Assembly: GCF_008868005.1 (NCBI RefSeq)
Contig: NZ_WAAO01000002.1
Location: forward strand, 682,001-746,000
DNA from: Microbacterium algeriense
GTDB lineage: Bacteria > Actinomycetota > Actinomycetes > Actinomycetales > Microbacteriaceae
Reading direction: 5' to 3'
Length of the DNA stretch: 64,000 nt
Shown one piece after another: positions 20,965 to 31,975 of the stretch; position 1 is the stretch's first letter; each line of letters begins with the position of its first letter. The position numbers and the translations under genes are program-made. The notes under the pieces are model-generated. The model did no database searches, had not been told where the DNA came from, and saw nothing but the letters and a program-made list of their open reading frames with translations.

Positions 20965-21462
20965 GTGCTTCGTCGATCGGTCCTCTCACCGACGCGTGCG
21001 GGCAGCGTCCTCGCGGCCACCGCCACCGTCGTTCTGCTCCTGTCCGCGTGCGCACCGGAGCCCGGTCCCTCCGCCTCTGCCACACCGGCGGGATCACCGA
21101 GTCCTGATGCCACGGAGTCCGCCGCTCCCGCGCTCGTGCCGGAGGGCACCGCCGAGGAGAACCTCCCGGTCTTCGCCGCGGTCGCCGAACGTGTCTGGGC
21201 GACCGATCAGCGCGGGTCGGGTCGGGCGTACGTCGACGGCCTGATCACGGCCGGCTTCGACCGCGCGGACATGCAGGTCACCCAGGACCAGACGACCGTC
21301 GGCAACCCGGCGGAGAGCCTGCAGTTCTCGGTGCGGTGGGGCGAGCAGGACTGCCTCGTCGGTCAGGTCGGCCCATCGACGGGTGGCGTCGTCACCGCCG
21401 TGATGCCGCAGCTGGCCGACGGGCGGTGCCTGATCGGCGCCACACGCCCGATCGACTGGTGA
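20965..21462 (+). CDS. Putative lipoprotein, DUF6993-like
   Basis: 165-aa exported protein. A signal peptide with the hydrophobic core VLAATATVVLLLSAC ends in a lipobox (LLSAC), so it is likely a lipid-anchored cell-surface protein. Next comes a Pro/Ser/Ala linker (about residues 29-55) and a compact domain with NLPVFAAVAERVWA, YVDGLITAGFDRADMQVT and two cysteines (EQDCLVGQVG, DGRCLIGA) that may form a disulfide. The layout resembles the actinobacterial DUF6993 group. Function unknown. Confidence 0.8.
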   Translation: MLRRSVLSPTRAGSVLAATATVVLLLSACAPEPGPSASATPAGSPSPDATESAAPALVPEGTAEENLPVFAAVAERVWATDQRGSGRAYVDGLITAGFDRADMQVTQDQTTVGNPAESLQFSVRWGEQDCLVGQVGPSTGGVVTAVMPQLADGRCLIGATRPIDW

Positions 21463-21511
21463 CACCAGAACCCGTCATCACGGATCCGTCCGCGGAGGGA
21501 CGCAGGACGGG

Positions 21512-21961
21512 TCAATCGCGTCGGGGGCGGGAACGCCCGATCCAGCTGGCGAGACGGCGGGCGGGAAGAGGGAGCGTCGTGCACGTCGCCGAGGTGTGTT
21601 CGACTCCGCGGTCGTCGATCAAGGTGACACGGCACATCACGCGCAGGTTCCGTGGGACGCTCGGAGATGGTGTGGCCTCGACCTCCAGGACGGCGTCCGT
21701 GACCCACTCGGGCGGCAGACGACGCAGATGGAGATGTCGACGCAGGTCCATCCTGAGTTGGTCGGCTATCGACAGCAGTTCGATCGTCGTAGGCGCCACC
21801 GAGCCGACCACCATGTCGAACGAATACCGGCCACCGACTCCCTGTCGGTATGCCCTCCCGATGCTGCCGAGCGGCCACCACTCCGGATCCCAGGGAGTGT
21901 CACGCACGAAATGTCCCAGGATGCCGTACGCAACGTCGCGGAACTGGCGGCGGTTGGGCAT
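21512..21961 (-). CDS. Hypothetical basic protein, 149 aa
   Basis: Unrecognised. The N terminus is rich in aromatic residues (FRDVAYGILGHFVRD, DPEWWPLGSIGRAY), followed by helical IELLSIADQLRMDLRRHLHL, a beta-rich part (VEATPSPSVPRNLRVMCRVT) and a very basic C terminus (RRLASWIGRSRPRRD). I see no signal peptide or membrane segment. The ATG at 21961 is preferred because CATAAT lies 6 nt upstream; a longer reading frame up to 22093 would overlap the ettA leader and is less likely. It is divergent from ettA. Confidence 0.6.
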   Translation of the reverse strand: MPNRRQFRDVAYGILGHFVRDTPWDPEWWPLGSIGRAYRQGVGGRYSFDMVVGSVAPTTIELLSIADQLRMDLRRHLHLRRLPPEWVTDAVLEVEATPSPSVPRNLRVMCRVTLIDDRGVEHTSATCTTLPLPARRLASWIGRSRPRRD

Positions 21962-21967
21962 GGTGCC

Positions 21968-21973
21968 ATTATG
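21968..21973 (-). promoter_or_regulatory. -10 box of the 21512-21961 gene
   Basis: CATAAT on the minus strand, 6 nt before the ATG at 21961. Confidence 0.4.
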
Positions 21974-21980
21974 CGACCGG

Positions 21981-21986
21981 TAGGCT
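21981..21986 (+). promoter_or_regulatory. Possible -10 box of ettA with a long leader
   Basis: TAGGCT on the plus strand, the last TANNNT hexamer before ettA that I consider plausible. It would give a leader of about 118 nt, unusual for this window, which contains the short ORF at 22049. Confidence 0.35.
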
Positions 21987-22048
21987 AGAGAACCCAGTCG
22001 GCGAGAAGACACAGCAGCCTCGCCCCGGCTGATCACTTCACATCCACC

Positions 22049-22081
22049 ATGAGAAGCGGCCTCGCCCGGACCGGGCGTTGA
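22049..22081 (+). CDS. Possible ettA leader peptide (10 codons)
   Basis: A short ORF (MRSGLARTGR, stop TGA) ends 30 nt before ettA. Its last codons form a hairpin, CGCCC-GGACC-GGGCG (22063-22077). ABC-F genes are often regulated by upstream leader peptides that sense ribosome stalling, so this may be a control element. There is no clear ribosome site, and chance occurrence is possible. Confidence 0.25.
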   Translation: MRSGLARTGR

Positions 22082-22111
22082 GTCAGGCCTCAAGAGGAGC
22101 GTTTAAACGGT

Positions 22112-23791
<1,680 letters not shown>

Positions 23792-23798
23792 GGCCGCG

Positions 23799-24284
23799 AT
23801 GACCGCCGAGCCCGGGCCCCGTCTGCACATCCCGATCCACCTCCGCTGGGGCGATCTGGACGCGTTCAACCACGTCAACAACACCTCGATGCTCAAACTG
23901 CTCGAGGAGGCGCGGGTCCGCGCGTTCTGGCGAGCCGGCCCCGGCGAGGAAGCTCCGTCGACCGCGGTGCTCGACTCGGGCATCGACGAGGGGATCCTGA
24001 CGCTCATCGCGCGGCAGGAGATCGAGTACCTCGCGCCGGTCCCGTATCAGCGGCGTCCGCTCGAGGTGCAGATGTGGTTCGGCAAGCTCGGCGGCTCCAG
24101 CGTCGAGGTGTGCTACGAGGTGCACAACGACCCGGCCGCCGAGCCGCGGCAGATCTACGCACGCTCCACGGCGATCATCGTGCTCGTCGACGCGAGCACG
24201 GGGCGTCCGACCAGGCTCACCGCGGAGATGCGCGAAGCCTGGGAGCCTTACGTCGGTCCGTCGATCGAGTACGCGCACCGCTGA
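23799..24284 (+). CDS. Acyl-CoA thioesterase, hotdog fold (4HBT)
   Basis: 161-aa YbgC/FcbC-type thioesterase. RWGDLDAFNHVNNTSMLKLL carries the catalytic Asp and the HVNN motif of the family; EEARVRAFW follows. A single hotdog domain covers the whole protein. It starts 7 nt after ettA and is probably cotranscribed. Substrate is not predictable. A TesB-type thioesterase is convergent to it downstream. Confidence 0.9.
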   Translation: MTAEPGPRLHIPIHLRWGDLDAFNHVNNTSMLKLLEEARVRAFWRAGPGEEAPSTAVLDSGIDEGILTLIARQEIEYLAPVPYQRRPLEVQMWFGKLGGSSVEVCYEVHNDPAAEPRQIYARSTAIIVLVDASTGRPTRLTAEMREAWEPYVGPSIEYAHR

Positions 24285-24314
24285 TCCGCAGCGCGCGAGG
24301 CGCATCCGCGCGCG

Positions 24315-25211
24315 TCAGGATCGGGGCTGCTCCTCGGGCACCCGGATCATGATCTCCTGCGCCACGCTGGCGACCAGGTCGCCGTCACGCGTATAGATGC
24401 GCCCTGTGGCGAGGCCTCGCCCGCCCCGCGCGTTCGGCGACTCCTGGAGGTATAGGAGCCACTCGTCCACGCGTGCAGGGCGGTGCCACCACATCGCGTG
24501 ATCGAGGCTCGCCACCTTGAGCCCGGGAAGCGACCAGAAGACGCCGTGGGCCCGCAGGATGGACTCCTGGATGGTCATGTCGCTCAGATAGGCCAGCGCG
24601 GCGCGGTGCAGCCGCTGGTCGTCCGGAAGCGGGGCGCGGAGCCTCATCCACACGGCCTGCCGGGCGACGCGCTCGTCGTCGCTGGGCAGGTACAGCGGAG
24701 AATCGACGTGCCGGATGTCCGCGGCGCGGTCGCTCAGCATGCGCGCCGTCCCGGCGGGCAGACCCTGGACGCGATCCTCGTCGGGGACGAGGTCCTCCGG
24801 GGCGGGGATCCCCGGCGGCATCGGCTCGGCATGCTCGACACCCGGATCGGCATCCTGGAACGAGGCGATCATGGAGAAGATCGGCACACCGTTCTGATAG
24901 GCCTGCGTGCGGCGGGTGGAGAACGAGCGTCCGTCGTGGATCCGGTCCACCGCGATCGTGATGCCCTGATCGGCGTCGCCGGGGCGCAGGAAGTAGCCGT
25001 GCATGGAGTGCACGGCGCGATCCTCGGGAAGAGTGCGCTCCGCGGCCAGGAGCGCCTGGGCGAGGACCTGGCCGCCGTAGATGCGGCCGCTCGGCATCGG
25101 GTGCGAGGAACCGGTGAAGATGTCTTCCGTGGTCCTCGCCTGTGTCGCATCGAGATCGAGGACCTCGAGCAGTCGCTCGACGGTCTGGATGGCGTGGTTC
25201 TCCGCGCTCAT
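24315..25211 (-). CDS. tesB: Acyl-CoA thioesterase II
   Basis: 298-aa double-hotdog thioesterase that hydrolyses medium and long acyl-CoA. The first half has GRIYGGQVLAQALLAAERTL and VHSMHGYFLRPGD. In the second half are VWMRLRAPLPDDQRLHRAAL and ASLDHAMWWHRPARVDEWLL, the usual TesB segments. A leader is expected: GGAGAGGAACCC precedes the ATG, and TAAACT further upstream overlaps the divergent promoter of the gene at 25261. Confidence 0.94.
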   Translation of the reverse strand: MSAENHAIQTVERLLEVLDLDATQARTTEDIFTGSSHPMPSGRIYGGQVLAQALLAAERTLPEDRAVHSMHGYFLRPGDADQGITIAVDRIHDGRSFSTRRTQAYQNGVPIFSMIASFQDADPGVEHAEPMPPGIPAPEDLVPDEDRVQGLPAGTARMLSDRAADIRHVDSPLYLPSDDERVARQAVWMRLRAPLPDDQRLHRAALAYLSDMTIQESILRAHGVFWSLPGLKVASLDHAMWWHRPARVDEWLLYLQESPNARGGRGLATGRIYTRDGDLVASVAQEIMIRVPEEQPRS

Positions 25212-25247
25212 GGGTTCCTCTCCGCGACCGCAGTGCCGCTCCGTTGG

Positions 25248-25254
25248 TAGTTTA
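25248..25254. promoter_or_regulatory. Shared divergent -10 element
   Basis: TAGTTTA reads TAGTTT on the plus strand (7 nt before the GTG at 25261) and TAAACT on the minus strand (for tesB), so both genes may use the same base pairs. Confidence 0.4.
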
Positions 25255-25260
25255 GAACCC

Positions 25261-25926
25261 GTGGCCCATCAACTCGTCCTCGCCGATCCGGACACCGCGA
25301 AGGACGTCCTGACGTTCGTCGGGAGGGCGAAGAGGATCACGGCCGAGGGTGTCCGACTGCAGGCGGCGGACGGCGTCCTCGCCCTATCGACGGCCGTGCT
25401 CGCCCCCGTGACGCTGTTCGACCAGACGCCCACGATCCTCGCGATGCGCATCGTGTCGGCAGACCCCGAGCTCCAGTGCGACATCGTCGTGGACGAGCTG
25501 GCCGCGACCGACGACGACCTGCGCCTCACGCTTCCGGAACTCGGACTCTCACCGTCCTGGGTCGGGGTCGCTCCGCCGCGGGGGCAGTGGGCGCCGGTGG
25601 GCGCACTGCCGGCCTCGAAGATCGCTCAGCGGGCGCAGTGGGGGATCTCCGCCGTCGCCCGAGGTGCCGTCGACGGGGCAGGGGAGGAGGCGGTGCGCGC
25701 ACTGCGTGCCGCGATCTGGGGCGAGCCGGACGAAGACCTTGACGGCCTGCCGCGTGGCGCCGCCTTCGCCGCCGATGCGATGGGCTTCATCTCCGGGGAG
25801 GAGGAGGTCCGCGTGATGAGGTCCGGCCGCTGGACGAGGCTCGCGTTCCGCCGTGGCCACGTCCTCGTCCGCGGTCCCGTGGCCTCCGGCCTCACGAGCG
25901 TGCGGGAGACCGGTTCGTCCGTCTGA
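25261..25926 (+). CDS. Conserved-looking hypothetical protein, 221 aa
   Basis: Unrecognised but clearly coding. The N-terminal half is a mixed fold (HQLVLADPDTAKDVLTFVGR; EGVRLQAADGVLALS) and the middle has SWVGVAPPRGQWAPVGAL. The second half contains ARGAVDGAGEEAVRALRAAI and a basic end (GRWTRLAFRRGHVLVRGP). No signal peptide, no membrane helix. Probably an actinobacterial family of unknown function. It has the shared promoter described at 25248 and its GTG start is leaderless-like. Confidence 0.7.
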   Translation: MAHQLVLADPDTAKDVLTFVGRAKRITAEGVRLQAADGVLALSTAVLAPVTLFDQTPTILAMRIVSADPELQCDIVVDELAATDDDLRLTLPELGLSPSWVGVAPPRGQWAPVGALPASKIAQRAQWGISAVARGAVDGAGEEAVRALRAAIWGEPDEDLDGLPRGAAFAADAMGFISGEEEVRVMRSGRWTRLAFRRGHVLVRGPVASGLTSVRETGSSV

Positions 25927-25935
25927 GAGCCGCCG

Positions 25936-27594
25936 TCAGCGAGCAGCCGCGCGCCCTGCCTGGCGTCCCGAGAACAGACAGCCGCCGAGGAAGGTGCCCT
26001 CCAGCGCGCGGTAGCCGTGCACGCCGCCCCCGCCGAAGCCGCTCGCTTCGCCCGCGGCATACAGCCCGGGGATCGCGGAGCCGTCGGAGCGGAGAGCGCG
26101 TCCGTCGAGGTCGGTGTTGATGCCGCCCAGCGACTTCCGCGTGAGGACGTGCAGCTTGACGGCGATGAGCGGGCCCGCCGCGGGGTCCTGCAGCCGATGC
26201 GGCGCCGCGGTGCGGATGAGCTTGTCGCCGCGGTAGTTGCGCATGGAACGCAGCATCCCGATCTGGGCGTCCTTGGTGAACTCGTTCTCGATCTCGCGGT
26301 CCCTGGCGATGACTTCCCTCCGTACGTTGTCGATGTCGAGGGCGGAGCCGCCGGGATGACTCTGCATGCGCTCCAGCAGCGACTCCAGATCGTTCTCGAC
26401 GAGGAAGTCCGCACCCTCGTCGAGGAAGGACTGCACCGGGCCGGTCGGTCCCTTGGCGAGACGCGATCGGAGCAGCAGGGCCACGTCCTTGCCCGTCAGA
26501 TCGGGATTCTGTTCGCTGCCCGAGAGCGCGAACTCCTTCTCGACGATCTGACGTGACGTGACGAACCAGGAGTGATCATGCCCTGTCGTGCGCAGGTGCG
26601 CGAGTGTGCCGAGGGTGTCGAATCCGGGGAACAGCGGAACCGGAAGACGCTTGCCCGTGGCGTCGAGCCAGAGGGAGGACGGCCCGGGCAGGATGCGGAT
26701 GCCGTGTGAGGGCCACACGGGATCCCAGTTCGTGATGCCTTCGACGTAGTGCCACATCCGGTCGCCGTTGATCAGACGCGCCCCCGCAGCCTCGCTGACG
26801 GCCTGCATCGAGCCGTCGACGTAGGCGGGCACCCCCGTGAGCATGTGCTCGGGCGGTGTGCCGAGGCGCGATGGCCAGGCGGCGCGGACGAGGTCGTGGT
26901 TGCCGCCGATGCCGCCGGAGGCGACGACGGTCGCCGCGGCGATGATCTCGAACTCACCGATGCTCTGCCGTGTGGTCGCCTCTCCGCGCCGGGCGCCGGT
27001 GGAGGCGAGGATGCTGCCGCGCGCGCCGGTGACCGATCCGTCGGTGACGGTGAGCTCCGACACCCGGTGCCGCGGAAGGATCGTGAGTCGTCCCTCCCGT
27101 TCCCCCTGCTCGACGGCAGCGGCGAAGGGCGCCACGATCCCGGGACCGGTTCCCCAGGTGATGTGGAACCGCGGCACCGAGTTGCCCGGGCCGATGGCCC
27201 CGTATCCGCCGCGTTCCGCCCACCCGACGACGGGGAAGAAGCCGACTCCGCGATCGCGGAGCCAGGAGCGCTTCTCGCCGGCGGCGAACTGCAGGTATGC
27301 CTCCGCCCAGCGCCGTGGCCACTCGTCCTCAGCGCGGTCGAAACCGGCGTTGCCGAACCAGTCCTGTGTGGCGAGCTCGAGCGAGTCCTTGATGCCGAAG
27401 CGTCGCTGCTCCGGCGAGTCGATGAAGAACAGGCCGCCGAAGGACCACCAGGCCTGGCCGCCGAGGTTCGTCCGCGGTTCCTGGTCGAGCAGGATGACAC
27501 GGCGCCCGGCGTCGAGCGCCTCGGCGGCCGCCACCAGGCCGGCGAGCCCCCATCCGATCACCAGGACATCTGCGGACAGGGGCTTCGTCGTCAT
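25936..27594 (-). CDS. FAD-binding dehydrogenase (KstD/fumarate reductase-like)
   Basis: 552-aa flavoprotein oxidoreductase. The dinucleotide site [20 protein letters not shown] is at residues 9-28, followed by [15 protein letters not shown]. The C-terminal FAD segment is [20 protein letters not shown]. This matches the FAD-binding dehydrogenase (COG3573) group related to 3-ketosteroid dehydrogenase and fumarate reductase; substrate unknown. The ATG overlaps the haemoglobin stop by 4 nt, giving a coupled MscS-haemoglobin-dehydrogenase operon. Confidence 0.88.
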   Translation of the reverse strand: MTTKPLSADVLVIGWGLAGLVAAAEALDAGRRVILLDQEPRTNLGGQAWWSFGGLFFIDSPEQRRFGIKDSLELATQDWFGNAGFDRAEDEWPRRWAEAYLQFAAGEKRSWLRDRGVGFFPVVGWAERGGYGAIGPGNSVPRFHITWGTGPGIVAPFAAAVEQGEREGRLTILPRHRVSELTVTDGSVTGARGSILASTGARRGEATTRQSIGEFEIIAAATVVASGGIGGNHDLVRAAWPSRLGTPPEHMLTGVPAYVDGSMQAVSEAAGARLINGDRMWHYVEGITNWDPVWPSHGIRILPGPSSLWLDATGKRLPVPLFPGFDTLGTLAHLRTTGHDHSWFVTSRQIVEKEFALSGSEQNPDLTGKDVALLLRSRLAKGPTGPVQSFLDEGADFLVENDLESLLERMQSHPGGSALDIDNVRREVIARDREIENEFTKDAQIGMLRSMRNYRGDKLIRTAAPHRLQDPAAGPLIAVKLHVLTRKSLGGINTDLDGRALRSDGSAIPGLYAAGEASGFGGGGVHGYRALEGTFLGGCLFSGRQAGRAAAR

Positions 27595-28040
27595 GAGTTC
27601 TCCGTTGATTCCTGACGTGATCGGGTCTCGAGCGTGGGGCGACCGCCGGGGGCGGCACCGATCCCGGACGGCTCGAATGTGTTCACCATGGCATATGCCG
27701 CGCGCTCCAGGTAGTCCCACAGCGTCGATTCGTGCAGGGGGGACAACTGCGCCTCGTCGACGGCGGTGCGCATGTGACGAAGCCAACGATCCCGGGCATC
27801 GGCGTCGATGTGGAACGGCATGTGCCGCATGCGCAGCCGCGGGTGTCCGCGCGTGTCCCCGTAGGTCGTCGGCCCTCCCCAGTACTGCTCGAGGAACATG
27901 CGGAGACGATCCTCTGCGGGGCCGAGATCCTCTTCCGGGTACATCGGCTTCATCACGGGGTCGAGGGCCACCTCGCGGTAGAACACCGACACGATTCTCC
28001 GGAAGGTCTCGTGTCCGCCGATCTCGTCGTAGAACGTCAC
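27591..28040 (-). CDS. glbO: Truncated haemoglobin, group II (TrHbO-like)
   Basis: Haem protein of 149 aa that binds O2 and related ligands. Tyr21 (B10), the proximal His73 in [10 protein letters not shown] and Trp86 (G8) in RDRWLRHM fit the TrHbO group. [19 protein letters not shown] and [18 protein letters not shown] are family markers. A C-terminal extension of about 20 residues ([13 protein letters not shown] end) is Ser/Glu-rich. GTGA overlaps with the mscS stop upstream and ATGA with the dehydrogenase downstream. Confidence 0.93.
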   Translation of the reverse strand: MTFYDEIGGHETFRRIVSVFYREVALDPVMKPMYPEEDLGPAEDRLRMFLEQYWGGPTTYGDTRGHPRLRMRHMPFHIDADARDRWLRHMRTAVDEAQLSPLHESTLWDYLERAAYAMVNTFEPSGIGAAPGGRPTLETRSRQESTENS

Positions 28041-29113
28041 TTCTGGGTGCTCCCGTCGTCGGTCTGCTTCTTGCGCCGCCAGATGCCGCGGTCGGGGATG
28101 ACCGGCACACCTGTGACGGCGTTCGGCCGGGTCTTGGGCGGGTTCGCGCCGCGCACCCGTCGCGCGCCGTCGAGTCCGGTCGGAACGACGTCGGTCATGC
28201 GCGGGACGCCGATCTCCTTCTCGAGGAGGGCGGCACGGAGACGTCGCCGAAGCTCCTGGGCCACGTCGTCCTTGGCGTTCGCGCGGGCTTTGATCACGAT
28301 CCGGACGACGAGGGCGTCTCCGTCGATCGACTCCAGACCCCACAGCTCCGGCTTCTCGATGATGCGGGTACGCCATTTCGGGTCCTTCGCGAGTCCCTGG
28401 GCGGTCTCGAGCATGATGTGCTCGACCTGCTCGAGATCCGAGTCGGCCGGCACCCCGAGGTCGATGATCGCACGCGCCCACCCCTGCGACATGTTGCCGA
28501 TGCGGGTCACCTCGCCGTTGCGCACGTACCAGAGCGTGCCGTTGACGTCGCGGACCTGGGTGATGCGGACGCTGACGTACTCGACGACACCGCTCGCGAG
28601 CCCGAGATCGACGACGTCGCCGATGCCGATCTGGTCCTCGGCGACGAGGAACATGCCGTTGAGCACGTCCTTGACGATGTTCTGGGCGCCGAAACCCAGT
28701 CCGGCGCCGACGGCTGCCGTCAGCAGGGTCAGCGAGCCGAGGAGGCTCTGATCGAGGGCGTTGACGATCAGCACGATCGCGATCACCACGAGCATCACGT
28801 TCACGATGTTCTGCAGGATCGTCCCGAGCGTCCGGGTGCGCTGCACCAGCCGCATATCCGCGAGCGGCGACCGTTCGAGCGCCTGTGTGTCGTCGACCGA
28901 CGCCTTGTTCTTCGCGCTGTCGACGATGCGGTGCACGACGCGGCGGATGACCAGGCGCAGGATGAGTCCGATCACCACGCAGCTCACGATGATGAGCGCG
29001 ACGGCGAGAGCTTTCATCCCGACCTTGCCGAGCACATCGAGCAGACCGACCAGCCAGTCGGGGAGCGGCGTGGGTTCGGGTGCGGGGGTGGTCTGGAAGG
29101 GGAGCATCATCAC
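28037..29113 (-). CDS. Mechanosensitive ion channel, MscS family
   Basis: 358-aa channel that opens under membrane tension. Two N-terminal hydrophobic helices (about residues 32-56 and 104-130) precede the pore-lining helix [20 protein letters not shown], with the Gly/Ala packing of MscS. A beta-domain with [20 protein letters not shown] follows, and the tail is basic. The GTG start at 29113 has TAGGAT 6 nt upstream. First gene of the operon. Confidence 0.93.
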   Translation of the reverse strand: MMMLPFQTTPAPEPTPLPDWLVGLLDVLGKVGMKALAVALIIVSCVVIGLILRLVIRRVVHRIVDSAKNKASVDDTQALERSPLADMRLVQRTRTLGTILQNIVNVMLVVIAIVLIVNALDQSLLGSLTLLTAAVGAGLGFGAQNIVKDVLNGMFLVAEDQIGIGDVVDLGLASGVVEYVSVRITQVRDVNGTLWYVRNGEVTRIGNMSQGWARAIIDLGVPADSDLEQVEHIMLETAQGLAKDPKWRTRIIEKPELWGLESIDGDALVVRIVIKARANAKDDVAQELRRRLRAALLEKEIGVPRMTDVVPTGLDGARRVRGANPPKTRPNAVTGVPVIPDRGIWRRKKQTDDGSTQK

Positions 29114-29119
29114 TTCCAG

Positions 29120-29125
29120 ATCCTA
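29120..29125 (-). promoter_or_regulatory. -10 box of the mscS-haemoglobin-dehydrogenase operon
   Basis: TAGGAT on the minus strand, 6 nt before the GTG at 29113. Confidence 0.5.
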
Positions 29126-29167
29126 GCGATCGGGCCTCTGCGCGGGCTGGACGAGCGTGCAACGGCA

Positions 29168-29239
29168 AGACGGAGACCGCCCCTCGCGCGCCGGCGCGTC
29201 ACGGTGGACGCGGTCCGTGCGAGGGGACGATCTCCGTCT
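29168..29239 (-). terminator. Possible terminator stem after pepN
   Basis: Interrupted inverted repeat: AGACGGAGA and CCCCTCGC pair with GCGAGGGG and TCTCCGTCT. It lies just after the pepN stop and upstream of the mscS promoter on the same strand. Confidence 0.5.
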
Positions 29240-29252
29240 CGGAAGGGAGGGA

Positions 29253-31805
29253 TCAGTCCTCGGCGTCGCGGGCCTGTGCGGCCAGCGCACGCTCGACGTC
29301 CGCGAGGTTCTCCAGCACCAGGCGGCGCAGGGCGGGTGGGGCGTCCTGGTGGGCGGAGAGCCAGGCGCGGGTGGCGTCGCGGAGGGCGACATCGGCCAGC
29401 GCGGTCGGGAACAGTCCGACGATGAGGTACTGGGCGATCTGGTAAGTGCGCGACTCCCACACCGGGAGCAGCATGTCGAAGTACTTCGGCACGAACTCGC
29501 CGAGCATCGACGCCCCTGCGGGGTGGACGAACCCGAGCGCCGCCGAACGCACGATCGTGTTCGGAGCATCGTCCCGCACGATCAACGCGTCCCACGCGGC
29601 GTTCTTGGATGCCGAGTCGGGGAGCGAGGCACGCGCCTGCGCGGCGAACTCGGCGCCCTTGGCGGTGTTGTCCGCGGCGAGGGCGGAGTCGATCGTCGCC
29701 GCATCCGTCGCGCCGATCGTGGCGAGGCCGACCAGCAGCTGCCAGTTCAGGTCGGCGTCGATCTCGAGTCCGGGGAGCGTCTCCTCGCCGGAGCGCAGAC
29801 GCCCCACGATGCCGGCGTGCTCGGGCGTGACGAGCGCGTTGGCGAACGCCGTGACGAACTGCAGCTGGCTGTCGCTGCCAGGCTCGGCCGCCTCGGCCAG
29901 GGCCCACAGTCCGTCGGCCACCTTGAGACGGGCTGCTTCGCGCTGTGCGGGTGCGACGTACAGGGTCGCCGCGGTGCGCAGCTGCGCGAGCGTGGTGCGC
30001 ACCGTGGTCGACTCGGTCTCGCGGCCGATGTTGCCGAGCACGAGGTCGATGTAGGCGGACGCATCCGTCTCGGCGTCGCGGGTCTGATCCCACGCGGCGC
30101 CCCACACCAGGGAGCGGGCGAGCGGGTCGTGGATGTCGGCCAGGTGCGCGATCGCCGTGGCCAGGGACTTCTCGTCGAGACGGATCTTCGTGTACGCGAG
30201 GTCGTCGTCGTTGAGGAGCACGAGGTCGGGCCGCGCGATGCCCTGCAGCTCCGGGATCTCGGTGCGGTCGCCGTCTACGTCGACCTCGAGATAGTGCGAG
30301 CGCGTGAGGGAGCCGTCGGTCAGGGTGTAGAAGCCGATGCCGAGGCGGTGGGGGCGGATCGTCGGGTAGTCGGCCGGTGCGGTCTGTGTGATGGCGAAAC
30401 GCGAGATCGTGCCGTCATGGCCCTCGGCGATGACCGGCTCCAGCGTGTTCACGCCGGCGGTCTCGAGCCACTTCTTCGACCAGGTGCTCAGGTCGCGGCC
30501 GCTGGTGGCCTCGAGCTCCGAGAGCAGGTCGCTGAGCTCGGTGTTGCCCCAGGAGTGCTTCTGGAAGTACTGCGAGACGCCGGCGAAGAACGCTTCGATC
30601 CCGACCCACGCGGCGAGCTGCTTCAGGACGGAGCCGCCCTTGGCGTAGGTGATGCCGTCGAAGTTGACCTGCACGTCTTCGAGGTCGTTGATCTCGGCGA
30701 CGATCGGGTGGGTCGAGGGGAGCTGGTCCTGACGGTAGGCCCAGGTCTTCTCCATGGCGTTGAACGTGGTCCAGGCCTCTGTCCACTCGGTCGCCTCGGC
30801 GGTCGCGATGGTCGAGGCCCACTCGGCGAACGACTCGTTCAGCCAGAGGTCGTTCCACCACTTCATGGTGACGAGGTCGCCGAACCACATGTGCGCGAGC
30901 TCGTGCAGGATCGTGACGACGCGACGTTCCTTGACGGCGTCTGTCACCTTGCTGCGGAAGACGTACGTCTCGGTGAACGTCACGGCGCCCGCGTTCTCCA
31001 TGGCGCCGGCGTTGAACTCCGGCACGAAGAGCTGGTCGTACTTGGCGAACGGGTACGGCACGCCGAACTTTGACTCGAAGTAGGCGAAGCCTTCGCGGGT
31101 CTTGTCGAAGATGTAGTCGGCGTCGAGGTGCTGCCACAGGCTCTTGCGGCCGTACACGCCGAGCGGGATGACGCGGCCCGAGGCGCTCGTCAGCTCCGAG
31201 AAGGTCGACTCGTAGGGACCGGCCACGAGCGCGGTGATGTACGAGGAGATGCGCGGCGTCGGCTCGAAGCCCCACGTCGCGGTCACGTCGTCGTCGTGCA
31301 CGATCGGCTCGGGCGTGGGGGAGTTGGAGACCACCTTCCACGCGGCAGGCGCGGTGACGGTGAACTGGAACGTCGCCTTCAGGTCGGGCTGCTCGAAGAC
31401 CGCGAACACGCGGCGCGAGTCCGGCACCTCGAACTGGGAGTAGAGATAGACCTCGCCGTCGACCGGGTCGACGAAGCGATGAAGGCCCTCGCCCGTGTTG
31501 GTGTAGAGGCAGTCGGCGTCGACGACCAGCACGTTCTCGGCCTGCAGGCCGGTGAGCGCGATGCGCGAGTCGGCGAAGACCTCGTTCGGGTCGAGCTGCT
31601 CGCCGTTGAGCGAGATCTCCCGGACATCGCGGGCGATGAGGTCGATGAAGGTGAAGCTCTCCGGCGTCGCGGTGAAGCGCACGACGCTGCGGGAGCCGAA
31701 GACCTCGGCGCCCTTGGTCAGGTCCAGGGCGACTTCGTAGGACTGCGTATCGATGACGCTGCGGCGCTCCTGCGCTTCGATACGGGTGAGGTTCTCTCCA
31801 GGCAC
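29253..31805 (-). CDS. pepN: Aminopeptidase N
   Basis: M1 zinc aminopeptidase of 850 aa that removes N-terminal residues from peptides in the cytoplasm. Exopeptidase motif FNAGAMENAGAV, zinc site His301, Glu302, His305 (HELAHMWFG) and distal Glu324 (NESFAEW) are all in place. The C-terminal half is the helical ERAP1-like domain. The GTG start at 31805 gives the usual family beginning (ENLTRIEAQERRSVID). It has no leaderless box; CCTGGGAG may be its ribosome site. Confidence 0.96.
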   Translation of the reverse strand: MPGENLTRIEAQERRSVIDTQSYEVALDLTKGAEVFGSRSVVRFTATPESFTFIDLIARDVREISLNGEQLDPNEVFADSRIALTGLQAENVLVVDADCLYTNTGEGLHRFVDPVDGEVYLYSQFEVPDSRRVFAVFEQPDLKATFQFTVTAPAAWKVVSNSPTPEPIVHDDDVTATWGFEPTPRISSYITALVAGPYESTFSELTSASGRVIPLGVYGRKSLWQHLDADYIFDKTREGFAYFESKFGVPYPFAKYDQLFVPEFNAGAMENAGAVTFTETYVFRSKVTDAVKERRVVTILHELAHMWFGDLVTMKWWNDLWLNESFAEWASTIATAEATEWTEAWTTFNAMEKTWAYRQDQLPSTHPIVAEINDLEDVQVNFDGITYAKGGSVLKQLAAWVGIEAFFAGVSQYFQKHSWGNTELSDLLSELEATSGRDLSTWSKKWLETAGVNTLEPVIAEGHDGTISRFAITQTAPADYPTIRPHRLGIGFYTLTDGSLTRSHYLEVDVDGDRTEIPELQGIARPDLVLLNDDDLAYTKIRLDEKSLATAIAHLADIHDPLARSLVWGAAWDQTRDAETDASAYIDLVLGNIGRETESTTVRTTLAQLRTAATLYVAPAQREAARLKVADGLWALAEAAEPGSDSQLQFVTAFANALVTPEHAGIVGRLRSGEETLPGLEIDADLNWQLLVGLATIGATDAATIDSALAADNTAKGAEFAAQARASLPDSASKNAAWDALIVRDDAPNTIVRSAALGFVHPAGASMLGEFVPKYFDMLLPVWESRTYQIAQYLIVGLFPTALADVALRDATRAWLSAHQDAPPALRRLVLENLADVERALAAQARDAED

Positions 31806-31975
31806 AGCTGTACTCCCAGGGGTGAGGGGATGTCACCGGGGCTGGGCGCAGTTGGCGCCGACGGCAACCATGACAGCCTACGCCAGAGCGGTCGGTGCGC
31901 TCACGTTCGCTGATCGGATGCACGGAAACGGCAGACGCGGACGCAGGCCCTCTGCAGAGGTGAAAGGATGGGAGG

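Noticed and set aside
31833..31871. 12-codon ORF (MVAVGANCAQPR) upstream of pepN
   Set aside because: Its ATG is only 3 nt after TAGGCT, so it would not be transcribed from that box. No ribosome site is seen.
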